From Mycolicibacterium sp. P9-22 (lineage in GTDB: Bacteria > Actinomycetota > Actinomycetes > Mycobacteriales > Mycobacteriaceae): a DNA stretch of 64,000 nucleotides. This document shows, piece by piece, positions 16,719 through 24,619 of this stretch. The translations under genes and the position numbers were made by a program. The notes below the pieces were generated by a model that saw only the letters and a program-made list of their open reading frames with translations, searched no databases and was not told the DNA's origin. The stretch is taken from positions 62,001-126,000 of the forward strand of contig NZ_NPKP01000012.1 of NCBI RefSeq assembly GCF_008329585.1. The letters are read 5' to 3'. The number at the start of each line of letters is the position of its first letter. Positions within the stretch are counted from its first letter, which is position 1.

Positions 16719-17758
16719 GATTCTCGCTATTCGCGCACATGGAGCGGTGGGACGACCAGGTCGGCTACCGCGAGCTGTTCGAGAACCTGGCGGAGCTCGC
16801 GCTGATGGCCGAGGCCGGCGGATTCGGCACCATCTGGATCGGCGAGCACCACAGCATGGACTACACCATCTCGCCGAGTCCGATGCCGCTGCTGGCCTAT
16901 CTGGCCGGGAAGACCAGCACCATCCGCCTCGGCGCGGGCACCATCATCGCGCCGTTCTGGCATCCGATCCGCGCCGCCGGCGAGTGTGCGCTGCTCGACG
17001 TCATCAGCAACGGCCGCGCCGAGATCGGATTGGCCCGCGGCGCATACCAATACGAGTTCGACCGGATGGCCGGCGGGCTGCCCGCCACCGACGGCGGTAA
17101 GCACCTACGCGAACTGGTGCCCGCGGTGCGCGCGCTATGGCAGGGCGACTACGCCCATGACGGCGAGATCTGGCAGTTCCCCACCTCGACGAGCGTGCCC
17201 AAGCCGATCCAGCAGCCGACGCCGCCGATGTGGGTTGCCGCCCGGGATCCCGATTCGCATGACTTCGCGGTCAAGACCGGCTGCAACGTGATGGTCACCC
17301 CGCTGATGAAGGGTGACGAGGAGGTCGTCGACCTCAAGCGCAAGTTCGACACCGCGGTGGCCAACCACCCCGAGGTGACCCGACCGGAGATCATGGTGCT
17401 GCGACACACCCACGTGCACGCGGCCGAGGACCGGGACGGCTGGCGTCCGGCCGCCGAAGCGATCTCGAAGTTCTACCGCACTTTCGACGCCTGGTTCGCC
17501 AACTCGACGACCCCTGTCGACGGCCTGCTGGCGCCCAGCCCGGAATCGAAGTTCGAGGGCCGCCCGGAGTTCGAACCGGAGTCGCTGCACCGCACCGCGA
17601 TGATCGGCACCCCGGACCAGGTCATCGAACGGCTGCGCGCATATCAGCAGCTCGGGATCGATGAGTTCAGCTTCTGGTGCGACAACAGCCTGTCCCATGA
17701 GGAGAAGCGCCGCTCGCTCGAATTGTTCATCAAGGAAGTCATACCGGCCTTCCAGTGA
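16715..17758 (+). CDS. LLM-class flavin-dependent monooxygenase
   Basis: This is a 347-residue luciferase-like monooxygenase: WIGEHHSMDYTISPSPMPLL, RLGAGTIIAPFWHPIR and RAEIGLARGAYQYEF are family hallmarks, and a C-terminal MIGTPDQVIERLRAYQQLG is typical. These TIM-barrel enzymes use reduced flavin and oxygen to hydroxylate or to cleave C-N, C-S or ring bonds. The flavin reductase at 10265-10768 is the obvious partner. The substrate is not readable from sequence; N-heterocycle ring opening is one possibility given the BCCT importer. Confidence 0.9.
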   Translation: MRFSLFAHMERWDDQVGYRELFENLAELALMAEAGGFGTIWIGEHHSMDYTISPSPMPLLAYLAGKTSTIRLGAGTIIAPFWHPIRAAGECALLDVISNGRAEIGLARGAYQYEFDRMAGGLPATDGGKHLRELVPAVRALWQGDYAHDGEIWQFPTSTSVPKPIQQPTPPMWVAARDPDSHDFAVKTGCNVMVTPLMKGDEEVVDLKRKFDTAVANHPEVTRPEIMVLRHTHVHAAEDRDGWRPAAEAISKFYRTFDAWFANSTTPVDGLLAPSPESKFEGRPEFEPESLHRTAMIGTPDQVIERLRAYQQLGIDEFSFWCDNSLSHEEKRRSLELFIKEVIPAFQ

Positions 17759-17786
17759 CCGGTCAGAGTGGAAACAGGGAGTGAGC

Positions 17787-18125
17787 ATGTCGGTACGCAT
17801 CCAAGCCGCAGACCTGCGCGACGCCGCCCGCAAGTCCTCGGCGATCCGTGCCGAGGCGGCCGAGCGGGGCGCGCAGCGACCCGAGGTCTTGCTCGATGTC
17901 GAGGTGATCATCGATCGGGATGCCGCGTCGGCGTTGCGCGTGTGGGACTCGCAGTCAGATGGTGATTCGGCGCTGCGTTATGTCGGAACACCGCGCGGGC
18001 TCGCCGGGCTGATCTCGGATGTGCGGCGCCTCGACATCGCCGACGGCGTGGTGCTGGTGACCCCGGCCAAGGATCAGGTGCTCAGCCTGATGCTCGATGA
18101 GCTGGTGCCCGGACTGCCGGCGTAG
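17787..18125 (+). CDS. small protein resembling the C-terminal part of LLM oxidoreductases
   Basis: This is a 112-residue protein starting at ATG 17787 behind CAGGGAG. Its second half (RYVGTPRGLAGLI, ADGVVLVTP, LDELVPGL) resembles the closing segment of NtaA/DszA-type luciferase-like oxidoreductases, where a GTP-x-LA motif is followed by a strand and by ELVP. It lacks the flavin-binding barrel. It could be a stand-alone helper subunit of the preceding monooxygenase or the remnant of a decayed paralogue. It closes the rightward operon; confidence in the homology is modest. Confidence 0.6.
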   Translation: MSVRIQAADLRDAARKSSAIRAEAAERGAQRPEVLLDVEVIIDRDAASALRVWDSQSDGDSALRYVGTPRGLAGLISDVRRLDIADGVVLVTPAKDQVLSLMLDELVPGLPA

Positions 18126-18130
18126 GACGC

Positions 18131-19243
18131 TCAGGGCGCGCTGCGGCGCAGCTCCTCGCCGATCACGGCGGCGAAACGATCGACATCCTCGGGTGTGGTG
18201 TCCCACGCCGTCATCCAGCGCACCTCGCCGCGCGCCCGGTCCCAGTCATAGAACCGCACGCGGTCGCGGATCCGGTCCGCGACGTCGTTGGGCAGCGTCG
18301 CGAAGATCGCGTTGGCGGGGCTGGGCTGGCTGAACCCCAGCCCGGTCAGCGAACCGTCGGCGAGACCGGCCTCCAGCGCGGTGCGCAGGCGCTGGGTCAT
18401 GGCATTGGCGTGCCGGGCGCTGCGCAACCCGAGCTCGTCGTCGAACAGGCTGAGCAACTGCGCGGACGCGAAGCGCATCTTGCTGGCCAGCTGCATCGTC
18501 AGCTTGCGCAGATAGACCAGCCCGTCGGCGCGGGAAGGCTCCAGCACCACCACGGCCTCCGCGCCGAGCAGACCGTTCTTGGTGCCGCCGAGGCTGAGTA
18601 CGTCGACCCCGGCGTCGGTGGTGAACGCCCGGAACGGCACGTCGAGCGCCGCCGCCGCATTCCACAGCCGTGCCCCGTCCAGGTGGACCGCCATGCCGTG
18701 GGAGTGCGCGAACTCGGCCACCGCGCGGATCTCGTCGGGGGTGTACAGCGTGCCGAGTTCGGTGGTCTGGGTGATGCTGACTACCAGCGGCTGGGCGCGG
18801 TGCTCATCACCCCAGCCGTACGCCTCGCGGGCCACCAGTTCGGGTGTGAGCTTGCCGTCCGGGGTGGGCACGGTGAGCAGCTTGAGGCCCGTCATCCGTT
18901 CCGGGGCGCCCGCCTCATCGGTGTTGATGTGCGCGGTCGACGCCGCGATGACCGCACCCCAGCGCGGCAGCATGCTGGTCAGCCCGACGACATTGGCGCC
19001 GGTGCCGTTGAAGACCGGAAACACGTCGGCGGCCGCGCCGAAATGGGCGCGGATGACCTCGCGCAGGCGCGCCGTATACGCGTCCTCGCCGTAGGCGATC
19101 TCGTGGCCACCGTTGGCCGCCGCGATCGCGGCGAGCGCCTCCGGATGCACCCCGGCGTAGTTGTCGCTCGCGAAGCCGCGACGGTCCGGATCGTGAAGTG
19201 TGGGAACGGGCACGGGGTCGATCTTTCCAGCGACAGCCGTCAC
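18131..19243 (-). CDS. low-specificity threonine aldolase family PLP enzyme
   Basis: This is a 370-residue fold-type I PLP enzyme of the beta-eliminating lyase/threonine aldolase group. Lys222 in SLGGTKNGLLG is the Schiff-base lysine; SDNYAGVHPEAL, AYGEDAYT and MAVHLDGARLWNA are further family motifs. It should cleave a beta-hydroxy amino acid such as L-threonine or phenylserine to glycine and an aldehyde, or a related substrate. It overlaps the upstream GntR gene by 4 bp and converges on the monooxygenase operon with a 5-bp gap. Confidence 0.88.
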   Translation of the reverse strand: MTAVAGKIDPVPVPTLHDPDRRGFASDNYAGVHPEALAAIAAANGGHEIAYGEDAYTARLREVIRAHFGAAADVFPVFNGTGANVVGLTSMLPRWGAVIAASTAHINTDEAGAPERMTGLKLLTVPTPDGKLTPELVAREAYGWGDEHRAQPLVVSITQTTELGTLYTPDEIRAVAEFAHSHGMAVHLDGARLWNAAAALDVPFRAFTTDAGVDVLSLGGTKNGLLGAEAVVVLEPSRADGLVYLRKLTMQLASKMRFASAQLLSLFDDELGLRSARHANAMTQRLRTALEAGLADGSLTGLGFSQPSPANAIFATLPNDVADRIRDRVRFYDWDRARGEVRWMTAWDTTPEDVDRFAAVIGEELRRSAP

Positions 19244-19947
19244 GCCTCGGGCGGGTTCTGGAACCCGTTGCCGCCGAAGGCATCCACCAACTCAGGTACT
19301 TCGCGCAGGTGCGTCCGCAGCACGCTGACACAGGTGTCGGCATCGGCGGCGCGCAGGGCGGTCATCAGCTCGCGATGTTCGGTCTCGATCGTCGTCAGGC
19401 GGCCCGGCGCCTCGACCAGGGTTCGGGTGCCCAGGCGCACCTGGCGAGGTTGCAGCGTGTCATACAGATCGGCGATGACGGCGTTGCGTTGGTGGCGCAC
19501 GATGGCCGCGTGGAACATCTGGTCGAGCTGGGCGAAACGGTTCCAGTCCCGGGCATCGCCGGCCTGTTCCATCTCGGCGATCAGCGACTCGGCGGATTCA
19601 GGCGTCCCGGCCCGGCGCGCGCAGATGGTGCGCAGTGCCTCGGATTCCAACAGGAACCGTGCCTGGTAGATCTCGCGCATCTCGACTGCGGTCATCACCC
19701 GTACCTGCGCGCCGCGCCGCGGGAGAAGATCGATGTAACGCTCCACCTGCAGTCGCTGCAGCGCCTCCCGCACCGGAGTCCGTGAGGTGTTCACCTGTTC
19801 GGACAGGGCCACCTCGTCGATGAACTCGCCCTCGGCGAAGTCGCCTCGCAGGATCGCGTCGCGGATCCACTCGTAGGCCCGCTGTCCCGCGGAGCGCTTG
19901 GACGGCCCCGCATCGGTGCGGGGCGTTGTCGCGGACATGACAAGCAT
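19240..19947 (-). CDS. GntR-family (FCD subfamily) regulator, second copy
   Basis: The 235-residue regulator has an N-terminal winged helix (AYEWIRDAILRGDFAEGEFI, LSEQVNTSRTPVREALQRLQ, YIDLLPRRGAQV) and an FCD domain (ARFLLESEALR, MFHAAIVRHQRN, EHRELMTAL). It is only distantly similar to the GntR at 9580. The start may be the ATG at 19947 or at 19938; neither has a clear ribosome-binding site. It is divergent from the HpcH aldolase/TRAP operon, with a perfect TTGTATACAA palindrome between them, and probably regulates that operon plus its own. Confidence 0.88.
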   Translation of the reverse strand: MLVMSATTPRTDAGPSKRSAGQRAYEWIRDAILRGDFAEGEFIDEVALSEQVNTSRTPVREALQRLQVERYIDLLPRRGAQVRVMTAVEMREIYQARFLLESEALRTICARRAGTPESAESLIAEMEQAGDARDWNRFAQLDQMFHAAIVRHQRNAVIADLYDTLQPRQVRLGTRTLVEAPGRLTTIETEHRELMTALRAADADTCVSVLRTHLREVPELVDAFGGNGFQNPPEA

Positions 19948-19962
19948 TTAACCATTTACACG

Positions 19963-19987
19963 CCTTGCATATTTGTTGTATACAAGG
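19963..19987. promoter_or_regulatory. GntR operator candidate O3
   Basis: The perfect palindrome TTGTATACAA lies at 19976-19985, inside a larger inverted repeat CCTTG-N15-CAAGG (19963-19987). It resembles O1 and O2 (TTGCATACAA) of the first GntR unit but differs at one position, so each regulator may prefer its own site. Confidence 0.65.
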
Positions 19988-20031
19988 TGTCTACATGTTG
20001 TGTTTGGTGTGATAGCGAGGAAAGGTGCCGA

Positions 20032-20811
20032 ATGTCATCGTCAGCTGAGAACCCGGTGGCCGCGGGTGCGCACGTCGCAATCTGGCTGACAGAACCGTCC
20101 ACCGCTGCGGTCGAGATGGGCAAGCTCGCCGGCTACGACACCGTGGTCCTCGACATCGAGCACGGTTGTTTCGATCTGCGCGAATTGGACGCGATCATCC
20201 CGTTCATCCGCGCGAAGCAGATGCGGGTCATCGCAAAGGTGCTGGGCCCGGAGCGCGGCCCGATCCAGCAGGCGCTCGACTTCGGTGCGGATGCGGTGGC
20301 GATCCCGCATATCACCTCCGCCGCGCATGCCGCCGAGATCTGTGGCATGGCGAAGTTCCCGCCGCTGGGGGACCGATCGTTCGCAGGCGGGCGGACATCG
20401 GCATACCGCGGGTTCACTGACGAGTGGGTCACCGAGCAGGACGGTGCCACGCACTGTTACCCGATGATCGAAGACGCCTCGGCGTTCGACGAGATCGAGG
20501 CGATTCTGGCCCTGCCAGTCGTCGACGGAATCTTCATCGGCCCATCCGACCTGTCATTGCGCCGCGAGCGTGGCGCCTACTCGGTCACCGAAGCCGACCT
20601 CGCCGACCTCGGCCATCTCGCCCGGGCCGCGAACCGTGCCGGCAAGCCATGGGTGCTTCCGGCGTGGAGCGCCGCCGAACAGAAGCTCGCGGTCCAAGAG
20701 GGTGCCCACACGATCGTCGCCTCGATGCAGTACGGAGCCATGTTGGCCGGATTCACTGCGACCCGACAGAATCTCCGGGACATCCAAGCCGAGATGATGA
20801 GCGCCCGATGA
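20032..20811 (+). CDS. HpcH/HpaI-type aldolase
   Basis: This is a 259-residue class II pyruvate-type aldolase. The metal-binding segment VVLDIEHGCFD, the phosphate/carboxylate-binding RSFAGGRT, and FIGPSDLSL are family landmarks. It should cleave a 4-hydroxy-2-oxo acid to pyruvate and an aldehyde, or act on a related substrate. The ATG at 20032 has GAGGAAAGG upstream. It is the first gene of the second rightward catabolic operon and overlaps the next gene by ATGA. Confidence 0.87.
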   Translation: MSSSAENPVAAGAHVAIWLTEPSTAAVEMGKLAGYDTVVLDIEHGCFDLRELDAIIPFIRAKQMRVIAKVLGPERGPIQQALDFGADAVAIPHITSAAHAAEICGMAKFPPLGDRSFAGGRTSAYRGFTDEWVTEQDGATHCYPMIEDASAFDEIEAILALPVVDGIFIGPSDLSLRRERGAYSVTEADLADLGHLARAANRAGKPWVLPAWSAAEQKLAVQEGAHTIVASMQYGAMLAGFTATRQNLRDIQAEMMSAR

Positions 20812-21605
20812 GCCTGACCGCTGCGATCGCACAGTTCGCGCCCTCCGAGGACAAGCCCGCGAACATCGAGACGATGATCGGCCTGCTGGAGCAGGCCGCT
20901 GCGCGCGGCGCTCAACTCGTGGTCCTGCCCGAGTACGCGGTGTTCACCGTGCCCGTGATGGACGACCGTTTCGTCAGCACCGCCGAACCGCTGGACGGCC
21001 CGTCGGTCACCCGGCTGGCCAAGGCATCGGCCGACCTCGGTCTGAGCATCATCGTCGGGGTGAACGAGTCCGCCGCCGACGGCAGGATCCACAACACGCT
21101 GGTGGCGCTGCAAGAGGGCTCCATTGCCGCCGTCTACCGCAAGGTGCACCTGTACGACGCCTTCGGCTACAAAGAATCCGATCGGGTCATCGCCGGGGAT
21201 CCGTCCACCCCACAGCTGATCGAACTCAACGGTTTCAAGATCGGCATGCAGACCTGCTATGACCTGCGCTTCCCGGAGACCTCCCGGGCGCTGGTCGACG
21301 CCGGAGCCGATGTCATCGCGCTTCCGGCCGAGTGGGTTCCCGGACCGCTCAAGGAGTATCACTGGAACACGCTGCTGCGGGCGCGCGCGATCGAGAACAC
21401 CGTCTACGTGCTGGCGGCCGATCAGATCGCCCCGGCTGGATCGGGTAACAGCGTCATCCTCGACCCGATGGGCATCGCCCTCGCGTCGCTCGGCGAGGCG
21501 GCCGGAGTCGGGGTCGCCGTCCTGGAGCGAGACCGCCTCGAGAATGTTCGGACCATCAACCCGGCGCTGACGCTGCGGCGTTATCGCGTCCGGCCGGGGA
21601 ACTGA
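20808..21605 (+). CDS. carbon-nitrogen hydrolase (nitrilase superfamily)
   Basis: This is a 265-residue nitrilase-superfamily amidase with the full catalytic triad: Glu42 (VVLPEYAVF), Lys112 (YRKVHLYD) and Cys150 (MQTCYDLRFPE). Family members hydrolyse amides or carbamoyl groups with release of ammonia; omega-amidase and N-carbamoyl hydrolase are common activities. In an operon with a dicarboxylate-type TRAP transporter and an aldolase, a role in freeing nitrogen from an imported acid amide is plausible. Confidence 0.88.
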   Translation: MSLTAAIAQFAPSEDKPANIETMIGLLEQAAARGAQLVVLPEYAVFTVPVMDDRFVSTAEPLDGPSVTRLAKASADLGLSIIVGVNESAADGRIHNTLVALQEGSIAAVYRKVHLYDAFGYKESDRVIAGDPSTPQLIELNGFKIGMQTCYDLRFPETSRALVDAGADVIALPAEWVPGPLKEYHWNTLLRARAIENTVYVLAADQIAPAGSGNSVILDPMGIALASLGEAAGVGVAVLERDRLENVRTINPALTLRRYRVRPGN

Positions 21606-21606
21606 G

Positions 21607-22686
21607 ATGCGGCCGGTGCGGCGACTCGCCGCGGCGGTGCTGGCGGCGCTGACCGCTTCCGCGCTGATCTCCTGCGCACAGAATGACGGCCGGTACGTGC
21701 TGCACTACACCACGTACTCCTCGCCGACCTCGGACCAGTCGCGCACCGTGCAACGGTGGGCCGAGGAAGTCGAGGAGCTCACCGACGGCGGCGTGCAGAT
21801 CAAGTTCCACTACTCGCAGAGCCTGGTCGGTGCGGACGAATCGGTGCAGGCCACCCTGGACGGACGAGCAGACCTGGCTCAGGTCGGATCGCTTTACGCC
21901 GCATCCGATCTGGCGATGTACACCGTGATCGAGTTGCCGTTCGAGACCAAGAATCCCGAGGTGCAGATGACGGCCATCGAACGCCTCTACGACGAAAACA
22001 ACACCTACCGTGACGATTTCGACCGTCAGGGCGTCCAGCTGTTGTTCCCGCTGCCGCTGGGCATCGCCGTGGTCGGACTCAAGGAGCCCGCCGCGGTGCC
22101 CGATGACCTTGCGGGCCGCAGCATCCGTTCGGGTGGATTGACCTCCGAGGCGTTGCTCACGGTGGGTGCCAACCCCGTCGCGATGACAGCCACCGACGTC
22201 TACGAGTCGATGGAACGCGGTGTCGTGGACGGTTATACGTCGCTGGCGATCGCCAATCTGCCGACCTTCGGGCTCACGCGGAACACACCGCATCTCATCG
22301 ACCCCGGCATCGGAAGCTACGGATCATCGATCGTGGTCATCAACTCCGAACTGCTGGCGCGGATGCCCGAGCAGTATCAGACCGCGCTGGCCGAGGCCTC
22401 CGAGAACGCCATTGCCAACGGTCTGGAGGAGATGGACGTACTCGGTGAGCGGGCCTGCGCCGAACTCCGCGAATCCGGAACCGAGCTGTCGTCCATGCCC
22501 GCCGACGCCGTGGGGGACTGGAAGGAACAGGCAGGTATCGCCCAGCAGTGGGTGGACCGCTACACCGAGCGCGGATACGACGCCGAGGGTGTCCTTGCCG
22601 ATTACCGGCGAATTGTCGATGAGGAGTCCGCGCGTTCGAGCTATGCCGATCCGTTCATCGCATGTCTGAAAGGACAGACCCGATGA
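21607..22686 (+). CDS. dctP: TRAP transporter substrate-binding protein DctP-type
   Basis: This is a 359-residue binding lipoprotein with an N-terminal signal and lipobox SALISC. The DctP fold is marked by GGVQIKFHYSQSLVG, the switch-region PDDLAGRSIRSGG, and TATDVYESMERGVVDGY. It captures a carboxylate ligand outside the membrane and delivers it to the DctQM permease encoded next. The usual arginine for carboxylate binding is plausibly in the GRSIRSGG segment. TRAP systems are uncommon in mycobacteria. Confidence 0.9.
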   Translation: MRPVRRLAAAVLAALTASALISCAQNDGRYVLHYTTYSSPTSDQSRTVQRWAEEVEELTDGGVQIKFHYSQSLVGADESVQATLDGRADLAQVGSLYAASDLAMYTVIELPFETKNPEVQMTAIERLYDENNTYRDDFDRQGVQLLFPLPLGIAVVGLKEPAAVPDDLAGRSIRSGGLTSEALLTVGANPVAMTATDVYESMERGVVDGYTSLAIANLPTFGLTRNTPHLIDPGIGSYGSSIVVINSELLARMPEQYQTALAEASENAIANGLEEMDVLGERACAELRESGTELSSMPADAVGDWKEQAGIAQQWVDRYTERGYDAEGVLADYRRIVDEESARSSYADPFIACLKGQTR

Positions 22687-23198
22687 GTGCAGAAATCGCC
22701 CTGCCCCGGCCGCTGGCGCTGGCGCTCCGCGGTCTCGGGCTGGCGGCCGGGGTTTTGTTGCTACTGATCATTCTGCTCACCGTCGCCGACGTGATCAGCA
22801 GAAATCTGGGCGACCGCTCGATCGTCGGCACTGTCGACATCACGACGATGCTGTTGGTGGCAACCGCCTACCTGGGTCTGGCTTCGGCGGAGGCCGACGG
22901 CCGGCACGTGTCCGTCGAGCTGGTGGAGGGCCGGTTGGGGCCGCGGGCACGGCTCGCGTTCTCCGTACTGCGCTCGGCGCTACTGGTCGGCGTGGGTGTG
23001 CTGATGACCTGGGGGCTGACCGAGGTGCTGATCAGTGCGGCCGAACGAGGTGAGACGACCAACGACATCCTGCGGTTGCCGACCTGGCCGGCGAAGCTCA
23101 TCCTGCTCGTCTCGTTCACGGCGTTCTTCGTCGTCGCCGTCTGGCGTGAGCTGCTGGCATTCGCGCAGCTTCGTGCCGAACAGAAAGGGGCGCAGTGA
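22683..23198 (+). CDS. dctQ: TRAP transporter small permease DctQ-type
   Basis: This is a 171-residue protein with four hydrophobic helices, the pattern of the small TRAP membrane subunit. The segment LTVADVISRNLG and a later TAYLGLASAEADGRHVSVEL are typical. The ATG at 22683 overlaps the dctP stop by 4 bp. It forms the permease with the large subunit encoded next. Confidence 0.88.
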   Translation: MSAEIALPRPLALALRGLGLAAGVLLLLIILLTVADVISRNLGDRSIVGTVDITTMLLVATAYLGLASAEADGRHVSVELVEGRLGPRARLAFSVLRSALLVGVGVLMTWGLTEVLISAAERGETTNDILRLPTWPAKLILLVSFTAFFVVAVWRELLAFAQLRAEQKGAQ

Positions 23199-24565
23199 TG
23201 ACCGCTGCCACCATCGGCGCACTCGTCGTCGTCTTGGTCTTGTTCTTCGCGCTGTTGTCGATCCGCCTGCACGTCGGACTCGCATTGATGGTTTCGGCAT
23301 TGGCGGGTGTCCTGATATTGCGTGGCACCGGCGCCGGGGTCAGCACGGTGGCCAACCAGCCGTTCTCCACCGCGGCCGATTATTCGTTGACGATCATCCC
23401 GCTGTTCATCGTCATGGGGGTCTTCGCTGTCCGGGCGGGACTCGCCCAGGCCGCCTTCGATCTGGCCACCTCGGCGTTCCGACGGTTGCCGGGCGGTCCC
23501 GCGCTGGCGTCGTTGGCGGGGTCCGGGATGTTCGCCGCGGTCACCGGGTCCAGCGTCGCCACCGTCGCGACCATGGCACGGGTGTCGACAGATGCGATCG
23601 TGCGAGCCGGTTACGACATCCGGCTCGCCGCGGGTGTCGTGTGTGCCGGCGGAACGCTCGGGGTTCTCATCCCTCCCTCGATCGTTCTGGTGCTCTACGG
23701 CGTGGTCACCGAGGAGAGCATCGGGCAACTGCTCATCGCCGGCATCGGGCCCGGACTGCTGACCATCGCCGTGTACGCGCTGACGATCATCTCGCTGGTG
23801 GCCTGGCAACGACGCCGGGCCAGGGGCCGGTCCGAGGCGCTGGTGGGTGCCGTATCGAATTCGGCGCCAACCGAACTCGGCGATCAACCGGAGAATCCGG
23901 GTAGCCGGGACATCACCGGATTCCTGTACCTCGTCGTCATCTTCGCGGTGTCGGTCGGCACGATCTACCTGGGCGTGGCCACCCCCACCGAAGCGGCGTC
24001 GTTCGGGGCCTTCGCGGCGCTGATCATCCTGCTGCTGCGCAGTCGCCCGTCGGCGTGGTTGCGCAACGTCGAGGAATCACTGCGCGAAGCGGTCGGGCTG
24101 ACCGCGATGACCTTCCTGCTGATGGTGGGAGCCGGCGTGTTCACCTATGTGCTCGCGCTCAGCGGTGCGAGCACCTCTCTGGTGAATGCGGTCACGGCCG
24201 CAGAGCTGCCGCCCTATGTGGTGCTGGTGGCCTGCCTGGCGGTGTTGCTGCCGCTCGGCATGTTCCTCGACGGCATCTCGATGATCCTGATCGCCGCACC
24301 GCTGCTGCACCCGATCCTGACCGGCTACGGCTTCGACGGCATCTGGATCGGCGTGCTGGTCGTCAAGGTGGCCGAGATGGCCCTGATCACACCGCCGGTC
24401 GGGATGAACGCCTTCGTCTACTCCGGCGCGGTCCGTGAAGCCGGACTGGACCGCGTCTTTCGTGGCGTCGTGCCGTTCGTCGTCGCCGATCTCGTTGTCG
24501 TGGCGCTGCTGATTGCCTTCCCCGCGGTCGTCACCTTCCTGCCGTCGATGTCCGGCGCGCAGTAA
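23195..24565 (+). CDS. dctM: TRAP transporter large permease DctM-type
   Basis: This is a 456-residue, roughly 12-helix large subunit of a tripartite ATP-independent periplasmic-type transporter, driven by an ion gradient. Landmarks are FAAVTGSSVATVATM, CAGGTLGVLIPPSIVLVLYG, the central GVATPTEAASFGAFAA, and the repeat-like LITPPVGMNAFV. The start may be GTG 23195 or ATG 23198; both overlap the dctQ stop. It closes the operon. Confidence 0.92.
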   Translation: MMTAATIGALVVVLVLFFALLSIRLHVGLALMVSALAGVLILRGTGAGVSTVANQPFSTAADYSLTIIPLFIVMGVFAVRAGLAQAAFDLATSAFRRLPGGPALASLAGSGMFAAVTGSSVATVATMARVSTDAIVRAGYDIRLAAGVVCAGGTLGVLIPPSIVLVLYGVVTEESIGQLLIAGIGPGLLTIAVYALTIISLVAWQRRRARGRSEALVGAVSNSAPTELGDQPENPGSRDITGFLYLVVIFAVSVGTIYLGVATPTEAASFGAFAALIILLLRSRPSAWLRNVEESLREAVGLTAMTFLLMVGAGVFTYVLALSGASTSLVNAVTAAELPPYVVLVACLAVLLPLGMFLDGISMILIAAPLLHPILTGYGFDGIWIGVLVVKVAEMALITPPVGMNAFVYSGAVREAGLDRVFRGVVPFVVADLVVVALLIAFPAVVTFLPSMSGAQ

Positions 24566-24580
24566 GACGGTCAGGTGGAC

Positions 24581-24612
24581 CGGGTGCCCCGATGACATTG
24601 TGGGGGTACCCG
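24581..24612 (+). terminator. weak hairpin between dctM and ligC1
   Basis: CGGGTGCCC (24581-24589) pairs with GGGTACCCG (24604-24612) through nine pairs including one G-U. It lies in the 54-bp gap after dctM and directly before ligC1, so it could end the TRAP transcript or be part of the ligC1 leader. Confidence 0.35.
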
Positions 24613-24619
24613 GGTCTAC

